From positions 1 through 14,917 of the forward strand of contig JAIVJE010000319.1 of NCBI GenBank assembly GCA_020200195.1: a stretch of DNA of 14,917 bases, written 5' to 3'. This document shows positions 6,592 through 12,542 of this stretch, piece by piece. Made by a program: the position numbers and the translations under genes. Each line of letters starts with the position of its first letter. Position 1 is the first letter of the stretch. The DNA comes from Acidobacteriota bacterium. Lineage in GTDB: Bacteria > Acidobacteriota > Vicinamibacteria > Vicinamibacterales > 2-12-FULL-66-21. The notes below the pieces were generated by a model. The model was given only the letters and a program-made list of their open reading frames with translations. It ran no database searches and was not told the DNA's origin.

Positions 6592-7053
6592 GTGCGGGCA
6601 ATTCTGTGGATGATCGGAGCAGTCGCGAGCTTGACATTCTTCGCTTGCGATGAAACACCTGTGTCTCCAAGCCAATCAACTTTCGCTACCGTCCGAATCG
6701 TGTTTCTTGGATCGACCACACGGCGATCCGATCTTCCTGCCTCGGCGCAATCGTGCGTTGCTGGCGTCGGGTCCACGCACATTCACCCGAGCTGGCGAAG
6801 TTTCGCGGGCACAGCGCTGCAACCGGTTCCGCCAGACCGGTACGAGATCACGTTCAACGATGTCCCGATTGGAGCGCGCGTTTCGTTCAGAGTCAATGAC
6901 CAGAACTCGTGTGATGAAAACGCGACGGGAGCCGTCACGCGCAATGTGTTCGCGAACGACGTCAGGCTGGTCCAGAACACGACGACGCCAGGAAATGGCG
7001 ACGAGCCAGGGTACGCGCTGACCGTCGCAGCCAACGGGACTACCCGTCAATAG
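6592..7053 (+). CDS. Predicted small lipoprotein, unknown function
   Basis: A 153-residue protein from a GTG at 6592: VRAILWMIGAVASLTFFACDE, a short charged start, hydrophobic stretch and lipobox-like FFAC with Cys19. An ATG at 6610 is the alternative but would drop the only positive charge of the signal. The mature part has a Ser/Thr-rich linker (about 22-45) and a beta-rich segment with PPDRYEITFNDVPIGARVSFRVND, resembling an extracytoplasmic beta-sandwich; I recognise no named domain. The frame stays open far upstream (to 6175), but that part is antisense to the sigma factor and is not counted. A -10-like TATCCT (6580-6585) ends 6 nt before the GTG and no ribosome binding site is visible, so the mRNA may be leaderless. 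Divergent from the sigma-factor gene, it could be its target, which is speculation. Confidence 0.55.
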   Translation: MRAILWMIGAVASLTFFACDETPVSPSQSTFATVRIVFLGSTTRRSDLPASAQSCVAGVGSTHIHPSWRSFAGTALQPVPPDRYEITFNDVPIGARVSFRVNDQNSCDENATGAVTRNVFANDVRLVQNTTTPGNGDEPGYALTVAANGTTRQ

Positions 7054-7058
7054 GTACG

Positions 7059-7074
7059 GCCGCCGCTAGGCGGC
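7059..7074. terminator. GC-rich hairpin between convergent genes
   Basis: Perfect arms GCCGCC (7059-7064) and GGCGGC (7069-7074) enclose a 4-nt loop that contains the methyltransferase stop codon. It lies 6 nt after the stop of the plus-strand lipoprotein gene, at the meeting point of two convergent genes. No T-run follows on either strand, so termination here would be weak or factor-dependent. Confidence 0.35.
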
Positions 7075-7740
7075 GATGCGTTCGGGCTTCGCAGCAGCGA
7101 TCAGTTCGAGCGTTCCGAACATCGTACTAAATCGGCGTGTCGGGTGGACGTCGGTGAATCCAGCGTCGATGCACAACTCGGGGAGCCACCCTTCGAGGTT
7201 GTCAGCGATTCGATCGCTGCGCTCGAATGAGCCGAGCATTACCGACGCAATGCGCATCGATTTCGTGTGAGGCCGTCCCCAATCCGCGATATGTAGCTCC
7301 CCGCCGGATCGCAGCACTCGATACGCCTCGGACAACGTGGCGATCTTTTCGGCATGCGTAAGGTGATGGAGCATCAGCGTGCTGAACACGTGATCGAACC
7401 ATCCGGATCGAAACGGCAAATCGTTAGCGAGCCCCGCGACAAGCCGAACGTCAGCGCCCACTCGCGCGATCTTGTTCGAGGCGAGCTCCAGTATCGAGCT
7501 GTCGCCGTCTATACCGCAAAGCACAGCAATCGGTTGCGATCGGAATGCTTCGAGCAGTAACGTGCCTGTTCCGCAGCCGATATCGAGGATGCGCACTCCA
7601 GGTGCGAGCCGGGCCTGTTCCAACAGCTGACGCCTGAACGCGCCCTCCGGCATCGTCAGCCGAAATAATGGATCGTACAGTCGGTTCAGACTGCGTACGC
7701 CAAGCGCGTAGACGTACCGTCCGGGAACGTCACCGGCCAA
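7066..7740 (-). CDS. Class I SAM-dependent methyltransferase (UbiE/type 11-like)
   Basis: A protein of 224 residues with a Rossmann-type methyltransferase fold. The SAM-binding loop is VRILDIGCGTGTLLLEAF, followed by the ribose-binding acidic residue in GIDGD, then ANDLPFRSGWFDHVFSTLMLHHL and the late motif RVLRSGGELHIADWG. The N-terminal stretch (YALGVRSLNRLYDPLFRLTM) is typical of a common methyltransferase group acting on small molecules or lipids; the substrate is not evident. No ATG occurs in frame before the conserved part. TTG at 7740 gives a short overlap with the upstream lipoprotein gene (stop at 7730); TTG codons at 7803 and 7800 would extend it by about 20 residues. A GGAGGG 13-14 nt before 7740 is rather far. 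Probably translated from one mRNA with the lipoprotein. Confidence 0.88.
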   Translation of the reverse strand: MAGDVPGRYVYALGVRSLNRLYDPLFRLTMPEGAFRRQLLEQARLAPGVRILDIGCGTGTLLLEAFRSQPIAVLCGIDGDSSILELASNKIARVGADVRLVAGLANDLPFRSGWFDHVFSTLMLHHLTHAEKIATLSEAYRVLRSGGELHIADWGRPHTKSMRIASVMLGSFERSDRIADNLEGWLPELCIDAGFTDVHPTRRFSTMFGTLELIAAAKPERIAA

Positions 7741-7963
7741 GATCGCACGGGGTCCCTCCGAGGGCGATTGGAGGGCCGACCGTCTTCTGAAGCGCTTCAA
7801 CAATGTCGGCAGCGCACCCGACGTACAGGACGATCATCGCGTCCTGCTGTCGAAGAGCTACAACAAAACGATCGAGCGTCGTCGAGGATGTGGGTTCGAC
7901 CGGAGTACTGCAGGAGACGAGCAGAAAAGCCAGAACCGATGACGCCAGAGCCTTGATCCGCAT
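7730..7963 (-). CDS. Small predicted lipoprotein (77 residues)
   Basis: The start at 7963 is convincing: GAGGTG lies 7 nt upstream, and the protein begins MRIKALASSVLAFLLVSC, a full lipoprotein signal with lipobox LVSC (Cys18). A Ser/Thr-rich linker and LDRFVVALRQQDA follow. The remaining 35 residues show no domain and read out of frame over what may be the methyltransferase start region. The segment LDRFVVALRQQ looks like the beginning of a longer secreted protein, so this could be a truncated remnant. It lies between the PepSY genes and the methyltransferase, all on the same strand with short gaps. Confidence 0.65.
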   Translation of the reverse strand: MRIKALASSVLAFLLVSCSTPVEPTSSTTLDRFVVALRQQDAMIVLYVGCAADIVEALQKTVGPPIALGGTPCDLGR

Positions 7964-8016
7964 GATGTGTCACCTCGTCGGAGGCGCGATGTCATTGTAG
8001 CAACGCATCGACACCG

Positions 8017-8691
8017 TCACAAAAGCCAACTCACGCCGCCGAGAAAGGCGCCGCACGTGACGGCTCCGAGGAGCAGCGCGATCACTCCGCCCTGACGTTT
8101 GGCTTTCAAGCGGTACCACATGAGGTAGCTGCTGAACACCATCACGATCAGTCCCGCCGCGACAGCATCCATCGAAAACGCCCACACGTTGGTTAGCATC
8201 CAATGGCGCGCGTTGCGCGTGTCAGCCGCGCGTACACCAGGAACGTGTGAAGGACGTGCATCACGCCCCAGGCGTTCACTTCGTTTCGCTGCACTCGCGC
8301 GGTCGGATCCGAGCTCGACCTTCACGTCGACGACGAGGCCGGGTCGACTGACCTGGAACGCGAACGGTCCGCCTGCTGGTTGTGCAGCCGGCCACTGACT
8401 CTCGCCTGCGACGTCCAGCTGCCGCATCAGATCGTGCGCGCGATCCACCTCTGACGTACCGGACGGAACGTTACCTGCTGCTCGGTCGTACGCTGAACCC
8501 GATTCGGCCAGAATTGCGCGAACTGCCAGCGCGGGTGGTTCAGCAGCAACCCGGTGAAGACGAACAGCCAACAGAAAGAACAGCAGGTACAGCCCTGTGA
8601 AGTAGTGGAGACGGCGATTCCAGACGACGAACACGTCGGCTCCTCGGCGCTCGCGGCGCTCCGGAACTGCGACTTCAAGCGGCGATGACAT
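8017..8691 (-). CDS. PepSY-associated membrane protein, with internal frame swaps
   Basis: The frame is open for 224 residues from the ATG at 8691 (MSSPLEVAVPERRERR), which overlaps the preceding gene by 17 nt. In frame are an N-terminal helix (WNRRLHYFTGLYLLFFL), a middle part (VDRAHDLMRQLDVAGE; PFAFQVSRPGLVVDVKVEL) and two C-terminal helices ending in SSYLMWYRLKAKRQ and LLLGAVTCGAFLGGV. Two stretches make sense only in another frame: FVFTGLLLNHPRWQFAQFWPNR (complement of about 8500-8568) and NEVNAWGVMHVLHTF (about 8243-8290). So four single-base changes near 8570, 8460, 8295 and 8240 cancel in pairs and leave the whole frame open. PepSY-type membrane proteins are often linked to iron uptake or redox in the cell envelope. 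As encoded, this product is probably impaired. Confidence 0.72.
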   Translation of the reverse strand: MSSPLEVAVPERRERRGADVFVVWNRRLHYFTGLYLLFFLLAVRLHRVAAEPPALAVRAILAESGSAYDRAAGNVPSGTSEVDRAHDLMRQLDVAGESQWPAAQPAGGPFAFQVSRPGLVVDVKVELGSDRASAAKRSERLGRDARPSHVPGVRAADTRNARHWMLTNVWAFSMDAVAAGLIVMVFSSYLMWYRLKAKRQGGVIALLLGAVTCGAFLGGVSWLL

Positions 8692-9082
8692 ACACCAGTC
8701 CGAAAAAAGTGCCCGCGCCCGCAAAGATGAGGAGCAGCCCGATCGTGCGCTCCGCTCTCAACGCGGTCCACAGGTAAATGCCGCTGACCGTGATGAACAG
8801 CAACACGTACGCTGTTGCATCGGCAAGCAGCCTCCAGACACGTATCAGCCCCGAGTTGCCGCGAACGTCGGCGTTGTGCGCTCCCCGCATCTTGTGCAGG
8901 TACACGAACGCATCGCCGAGCGACTGCCGCCGTGACGTCACGGTCGCGGTCCCGCGTTCGTAATCCAAGTCGACGATGGTGTCTCGGTCCGGCAGACGAA
9001 CGGGAACAACGAGACGGTGGCGTCCTTCGAGATAGCCGGGTCGCGGCCATGATGCGAGCCGACTGACGTCCGTGTCAATTCT
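8675..9082 (-). pseudogene. PepSY-type membrane protein, N-terminally truncated
   Basis: The readable frame begins after a stop at 9083-9085 without a normal start. It gives DVSRLASWPRPGYLEGRH, RLPDRDTIVDLDYERGTATV, then SLGDAFVYLHKMRGAHNADVRGNSG and two membrane helices (LADATAYVLLFITVSGIYLW and LLLIFAGAGTFFGLVY). This is the C-terminal half of a PepSY membrane protein; the first helix and upstream soluble part are missing. The segment VAVTEELTRT in another frame (about 9070-9100) may be a further in-register piece, implying one more frameshift near 9070. The homology stops within a few bases of the beta-lactamase stop codon (9087), so a rearrangement joined the two. The coupled partner downstream is also disrupted. 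A TTG at 8968 could start a 97-residue product. Confidence 0.6.
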
Positions 9083-9086
9083 TCAG

Positions 9087-9917
9087 TTACCGCGACGGCT
9101 GGTAGCTGCCGTACAAACAAGTGGCCGGCACCGAGCCGGCCACTCGAGTAACGTCGATCTGTATCGCTAGCGGATGCTGCCAATCAGCATAAGTTGAGCA
9201 TAAAGGGCCCATCTGCACGGCAAAGTAGTAGACGGCAGCACGCTTCTCCACGTAGCCGACATACCAGTTCGACGTCTCCTCGCCCGATGGCTGGCACGCT
9301 CCTGTTTTCGCAGCGAGACGCCATGATGGAGTCTCCTCGCCGATCATGATCTCCTTGGTCAGCTTGATAGCACGCTCCGACAAACCGAGCCTCCCCTCGT
9401 AAAACCGCCGGAGGAACTCGACCTGCTCGTTCGCCGAGATCCGAAGGGACCCGTCGAGCCAGAACGGGCCGCCGGCTGCGTCCAGATCCCCACTGGTGTC
9501 AGCGTTTCCATACTGAAAGCGCTCGACAAACTGCCGCTCGGCGGGCATTCCGAGTCGGCGTGCCAGCTCCTGGTAGTACCACACGGCGGATGCCTTGAAC
9601 GCCCCGCGCAGATCAAAGTCGCGAGCCCAGTTGTTCGATTCCTTCAATGCGGGATCGTACTTAAGCGTGAAGGTCGGATCCGGCGCGACACCCGACTCTA
9701 GCAAGATCGCCGTGTGCGGGATCTTGAACCTCGAGCAGGGCGCGAACCGTTCCGCGGCGCGTTTCGGGTTGAAGCGAAGGTACTCGCCGGTCGTGGCGTT
9801 CAAGAGCACGAACGTTCCGTTTAGTCCCTGGAAGTGGCGCGCCAGATCGGGCGGCGAGGGCGTCTGTGCAACAGCCACCGTCACCGGAACGCACACGACG
9901 AGCAGCGCGAATCGCAT
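9087..9917 (-). CDS. Class D (OXA-type) beta-lactamase
   Basis: A secreted serine hydrolase of 276 residues, normal for class D enzymes; it opens beta-lactam rings in the periplasm. The ATG at 9917 was chosen because a Sec signal follows directly (MRFALLVVCVPVTVAVAQ); the open frame extends upstream to a TTG at 10031 but without signal-like sequence. The class D motifs are all present: the nucleophile box S62-R-F-K65 (usually STFK), S110-A-V112, Y136-G-N138, F152-W-L-D-G-S-L, and K204-T-G206, followed by NWYVGYVEK. Arg at the second position of SxxK is unusual. BlaR-type sensors share this fold, but there is no membrane sensor part, so an enzyme is the better call. TATTAT lies 5 nt before the ATG and no ribosome binding site is visible. 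Its stop abuts the truncated PepSY gene. Confidence 0.92.
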   Translation of the reverse strand: MRFALLVVCVPVTVAVAQTPSPPDLARHFQGLNGTFVLLNATTGEYLRFNPKRAAERFAPCSRFKIPHTAILLESGVAPDPTFTLKYDPALKESNNWARDFDLRGAFKASAVWYYQELARRLGMPAERQFVERFQYGNADTSGDLDAAGGPFWLDGSLRISANEQVEFLRRFYEGRLGLSERAIKLTKEIMIGEETPSWRLAAKTGACQPSGEETSNWYVGYVEKRAAVYYFAVQMGPLCSTYADWQHPLAIQIDVTRVAGSVPATCLYGSYQPSR

Positions 9918-9994
9918 GGCGAATAATAGCCGAGCGGTGAGGCCGCAGGTCTGACGAATCAGAGGCGCGCGGCGGGCGTCGTTGGAGCCGCTCA

Positions 9995-10122
9995 TCAGCA
10001 TTTCACACCAATCACGACTCCGATAGACCAAGAGAGCTTCACCGTGTCGATCCCTGCCCTGGCATCAAGCGCCGCGAGCAAAGCGTTTACCTTGGGCGCG
10101 TGATCGGCGGGCCAGTAGGCGT
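9995..10122 (-). pseudogene. Displaced C-terminus of the O-methyltransferase
   Basis: Directly after the TGA that ends the upstream frame, another frame reads VNAYWPADHAPKVNALL, then GIDTVKLSWSIGVVIGVKC and a stop at 9995-9997. This is the expected C-terminal part of the same methyltransferase family: WPxDHAPKV normally follows the DDML found at the end of the open frame. A single-base change near 10123-10130 explains the break. It ends within the untranslated region before the beta-lactamase gene. Confidence 0.7.
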
Positions 10123-10569
10123 TCACAGCATGTCGTCAATCACGTACATGCCTCCATGCTTCAGCAGGGCGAGCGCGTGTTCCAGATGGGTGTACTTTCC
10201 GGGCCACGCATCTGCGTAAATGAGGTCAAATCGCGTTTCGCTCCTTTCGAGGAACTCCCCACCATCGCCGAGAACAAATGTCAGCCTGGCGTCAGGCTCG
10301 AGTTCTTCTCGGGCGATCGCCTGCGCACGCGGATCAATGTCAGCGGAGATCAGACGGCTGCCGGTGCTCATGCCATCCAGCAACCAACAGGTGCCCAGGC
10401 CACATCCAGTTCCAAGTTCGAGAAACGAACCGCCAGGCTTCGCTCTCGCAAGCGTGCGCAGTAAGGCCCCTGTGAGCACGTCAGAGTTCATCGAGAATTG
10501 CAGCGTCTCGGAACGCGCGAGAACGCTCTCGTACTTTGGCGGCCGGCGTGTAGCGGCAGCGCCAAGCAT
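10123..10569 (-). CDS. SAM-dependent O-methyltransferase-like protein, C-terminally frameshifted
   Basis: 148 residues from the ATG at 10569. The SAM-binding site is FLELGTGCGLGTCWLLDG, followed by ISADIDPRA (acidic ribose ligand), a central DLIYADAWPGKY motif and GGMYVIDDML. The N-terminal part (YESVLARSETLQFSMNSDVLTGALL) matches the family start, so the 5' end looks complete. The family normally continues for about 40 more residues; those are present in another frame downstream (9995-10122). As read here, the protein lacks the last strand and helix of the fold and may be unstable. The GNAT gene upstream ends 12 nt before this ATG, so the two are likely cotranscribed. The substrate is unknown. 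Confidence 0.85.
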   Translation of the reverse strand: MLGAAATRRPPKYESVLARSETLQFSMNSDVLTGALLRTLARAKPGGSFLELGTGCGLGTCWLLDGMSTGSRLISADIDPRAQAIAREELEPDARLTFVLGDGGEFLERSETRFDLIYADAWPGKYTHLEHALALLKHGGMYVIDDML

Positions 10570-10581
10570 GTTGCTTTACCA

Positions 10582-11076
10582 TCAGGCGTTTCCGAACGCG
10601 GCGTGGTAGCGGATCGTGCCCGACTTCCCGCCCAAGACGCCTGGCAGAAGTTCGAGCGCCATGAAGACCTCGTCGGGCACGTCGTACTCACAGCCGATTC
10701 CGAAGCGCGACGCCGGTACGAAGCCGAAACGCGGGTAGTACTCGGAATGGCCAAGAACGATGACCACACCGTAACCGAGCTGCTTACAACCCTCAAGCAC
10801 GAGCGCAGAACCGATCCCTCGACGCTGTTGCGCTGGAAGCACGGCCATCGGCGCCAGTCCCATGATCTTCAGCTCTGCGTGACCCGACAGGGTGACAGGC
10901 GTAAAGAGGATATGACCGATGATGGACTCACCATCGTGGGGAACGAGCGAGACGATAGGTTCGGCCCGCTCGCGCAACGCATCAACGAGATCGGCCTCCG
11001 TGCTCATCTCGAACGCTGCCTGATTAACTGCCCGGACCGCATCGGCGTCTGTCGGTAGCTCCCGTCGAATCTCCAT
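10582..11076 (-). CDS. GNAT-family N-acetyltransferase (YhbS-like)
   Basis: 164 residues from the ATG at 11076; the frame continues upstream to 11202, but the extra 42 residues are basic, low in hydrophobic residues and unlike the family. It transfers acetyl from acetyl-CoA to an unknown small molecule or protein. Visible motifs are MEIRRELPTDADAVRAVNQAAF at the start, GHILFTPVTL (strand 3), LAPMAVLPAQQRRGIGSALV (strand 4 and the Q/RxxGxG/A pyrophosphate loop), VIVLGHSEYYPRFGFVPAS (strand 5 and the YxxxGF segment), and the C-terminal CEYDVPDEVFMALEL. All are hallmarks of the YhbS/COG3153 group. No clear ribosome binding site precedes the ATG. The 198 nt before it, up to the unknown gene, hold no recognisable gene. 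Confidence 0.93.
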   Translation of the reverse strand: MEIRRELPTDADAVRAVNQAAFEMSTEADLVDALRERAEPIVSLVPHDGESIIGHILFTPVTLSGHAELKIMGLAPMAVLPAQQRRGIGSALVLEGCKQLGYGVVIVLGHSEYYPRFGFVPASRFGIGCEYDVPDEVFMALELLPGVLGGKSGTIRYHAAFGNA

Positions 11077-11274
11077 TAGCGACTCAGCGCGCCTCTTCGC
11101 GGCAGTCGGTACTCGATCGTCAGCGAGGCGCCGCTTCCAGACGGCGGGCTCTCGATCACCCGGTCTCCATTTTCCATTGCACTTCGCATCACTCGGCAGC
11201 AAACCGGCATTTTGTGAGAAGGGCCAGGATACCCGCCAACCGCCCGATGTAATTCTCCAGCATTGAGGAGTGCG

Positions 11275-11736
11275 TTACCGGCTGCGGTTGGTGGGTCTCG
11301 CGTACCAGTCGTACGCTTTACGAGTTTCCGGAATCCAGTGCGCAAGAAACTCCGCGTCCCTCCTGCCGCGTAGGAGACCCAGCTGACGCATGAACTCTCG
11401 GTACCCCTCCGACGGCTGTCGCGTGTCACTCGCCACTACGAGGGCGCTGCCCATGAACTGGCCGAGTGTATAGGTGTCAACGCAGAGGCGACCAAGAAAG
11501 TCGCCGATGACAGCTCGATGTAGATCCGTCCATTCCGGCACGCCAAGACGTAGCGGCTGGCCTGCGTTAACGGTCGGTAGCCGGAAATCAATTCCGCTGA
11601 CGAGTTCGGTATAGGTGACCAGGCCCTCGATGCTGCCAACCCTGGCAACTCGCTTGGCGATCTCGCTGAGTGCCGCGGGGTCTTGATCGGCGTAGGGCCA
11701 GGTGTAGTCGGCGAGCCGCTGGGCCACTCGATCCAT
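11275..11736 (-). CDS. Unknown conserved-looking 153-residue protein
   Basis: The gene is well supported: AGGAGG lies 5 nt before the ATG at 11736, and the composition is that of a soluble globular protein. I recognise no domain. Visible features are ADYTWPYADQDPAALSEIAKRVA, YTELVSGIDFRLP, GVPEWTDLHRAVIGDFLGRL, SALVVASDTRQPSEGYREFMRQLG and a C-terminal HWIPETRKAYDWYA. It has no signal peptide or membrane helix, many aromatic residues (W, Y) and is mainly helical by appearance. The ribosome binding site lies in the loop of a small inverted repeat (11737-11750). It is divergent from the toxin-antitoxin operon, with 116 nt between start codons, so the two could share regulation, but nothing shows that it belongs to the pair. 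Confidence 0.8.
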   Translation of the reverse strand: MDRVAQRLADYTWPYADQDPAALSEIAKRVARVGSIEGLVTYTELVSGIDFRLPTVNAGQPLRLGVPEWTDLHRAVIGDFLGRLCVDTYTLGQFMGSALVVASDTRQPSEGYREFMRQLGLLRGRRDAEFLAHWIPETRKAYDWYARPTNRSR

Positions 11737-11750
11737 CTCAGCCTCCTGAG
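11737..11750 (-). promoter_or_regulatory. Ribosome binding site inside a small inverted repeat
   Basis: CTCAG and CTGAG (perfect complements) enclose GAGG immediately before the ATG at 11736. The AGGAGG core decides the start. The 5-bp stem is short, so control of translation by folding is only a possibility. Confidence 0.4.
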
Positions 11751-11783
11751 CTACGCTGCTTCGGCCAGCCCTCTGCTAGTCGC

Positions 11784-11799
11784 CGCGCTTCCAAGCGCG
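11784..11799. repeat. GC-rich palindrome in the divergent intergenic region
   Basis: CGCGCTT and AAGCGCG are perfect 7-bp arms around CC. It lies between the unknown gene and the toxin-antitoxin promoter. It could be an operator for either side; no partner site of the same sequence is seen. Confidence 0.35.
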
Positions 11800-11816
11800 C
11801 CGTAATTGCTGCGCAC

Positions 11817-11845
11817 TTGCCAGTATGCTAAATCTAGCATATCCT
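11817..11845 (+). promoter_or_regulatory. Toxin-antitoxin promoter with 18-bp palindromic operator
   Basis: TTGCCA (11817-11822) and TATCCT (11840-11845) are 17 nt apart. Between them, and touching the -10 box, is a palindrome with perfect 7-bp arms, TATGCTA (11824-11830) and TAGCATA (11835-11841), around AATC. HigA-type antitoxins repress their own operon by binding such sites, so this is the likely autoregulatory operator. The -10 box ends 7 nt before the toxin ATG and there is no good ribosome binding site, so transcription may start almost at the start codon. Confidence 0.7.
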
Positions 11846-11852
11846 GAGTACG

Positions 11853-12542
11853 ATGACACAGCGGTCACCTAAGCCTGTTATCTGGCTCGGCGACACGCTA
11901 GCGACGCTTCGGACGTATCCGCAAGACGTTCAGGACGAAGTCGGTTACGCCCTTTACCTTGCGCAGATCGGCGCTAAATACGAGGGGGCAAAGCCGCTCA
12001 AGGGCCTTGGCCCTGGCGTACTTGAGGTCATCGCTGATCATCGGGGCGACACCTATCGGGCCGTATACACGGTGCGGTTCGCCGAGCGGGTGTACGTTCT
12101 TCACGTGTTCCAGAAGAAGTCGAAGAAGGGCATCTCGACGCCGCAATCACAAATCGAGTTGGTGCGACAGCGGCTCAAAGCGAGCTGCGGAGTTGGACCA
12201 GAAGCGGGAGCACTGACAATGGCCACGAAGAAGGACTACGTCGTTGGAAGCGGCAACGTCTTCGCCGATCTCGGATATGCACGGCCAGAAGAAGCGGCGG
12301 CGAAGGCGGAGTTGGCCCGCAAGATCACGAAGATCATCGAGCGACGGAAACTCACGCAGGCTGAGGCTGCCAACGTCCTCGAAGTCGACCAGCCGAAGGT
12401 CTCCGCGCTCAAACGTGGCAAGCTCTCCGGCTTCTCCCTCGATCGCCTTGTTCGCTTCCTCGTGCTGCTCGGGAGCGACGTCCAGATCGTCGTCAAGAGA
12501 CAACCGCGCAGTCGACGCCGCGCCAGACTGCTTGTGGCCTAG
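11853..12542 (+). CDS. HigB/Gp49-like toxin read in one frame with its antitoxin
   Basis: The open frame encodes 229 residues: a toxin (1-110) joined to a HigA-like antitoxin (123-229). The toxin part has the RelE-superfamily, phage Gp49-like pattern: VIWLGDTLATLRTYPQDVQDEVGYAL, then AKPLKGLGPGVLEVIADHRGDTYRAVYTV, and VYVLHVFQKKSKKG near the end. Such toxins are ribosome-dependent mRNA nucleases. The fusion looks secondary: in another frame the toxin would finish AAELDQKREH and stop at TGA 12214-12216, 2 nt before the antitoxin ATG, a usual layout for separate genes. One extra base (or two missing) near 12180-12184 removes that stop. The product could be a true tethered pair, an inactivated toxin, or a sequence error. 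The start ATG follows the operator by 11 nt. Toxin identity is confident; fusion status is not. Confidence 0.88.
   Translation: MTQRSPKPVIWLGDTLATLRTYPQDVQDEVGYALYLAQIGAKYEGAKPLKGLGPGVLEVIADHRGDTYRAVYTVRFAERVYVLHVFQKKSKKGISTPQSQIELVRQRLKASCGVGPEAGALTMATKKDYVVGSGNVFADLGYARPEEAAAKAELARKITKIIERRKLTQAEAANVLEVDQPKVSALKRGKLSGFSLDRLVRFLVLLGSDVQIVVKRQPRSRRRARLLVA
12219..12542 (+). CDS. HigA-like XRE-family antitoxin
   Basis: 107 residues from the ATG at 12219, in frame with the toxin part upstream but with its own start and a GGGAG 9 nt before it. It begins MATKKDYVVGSGNVFADLGYARPEEAAAKAEL, the toxin-binding N-terminal region of this antitoxin group. A helix-turn-helix follows, with LTQAEAANVLEVDQPKVSALKRGKLSGFSLDRLVRFL. 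It ends with a strand (SDVQIVVKRQPR) and a basic tail. The protein neutralises the partner toxin and represses the operon at the palindrome upstream. It appears fully intact, so whatever happened at the toxin end, antitoxin could still be made alone. Confidence 0.92.
   Translation: MATKKDYVVGSGNVFADLGYARPEEAAAKAELARKITKIIERRKLTQAEAANVLEVDQPKVSALKRGKLSGFSLDRLVRFLVLLGSDVQIVVKRQPRSRRRARLLVA

Noticed and set aside
9918..10031. N-terminal extension of the beta-lactamase from TTG
   Set aside because: It would bury the signal peptide 38 residues inside the protein and overlaps the displaced methyltransferase end.
11077..11202. N-terminal extension of the GNAT protein
   Set aside because: Residues are basic and unlike the family; the ATG at 11076 begins with the conserved first strand.
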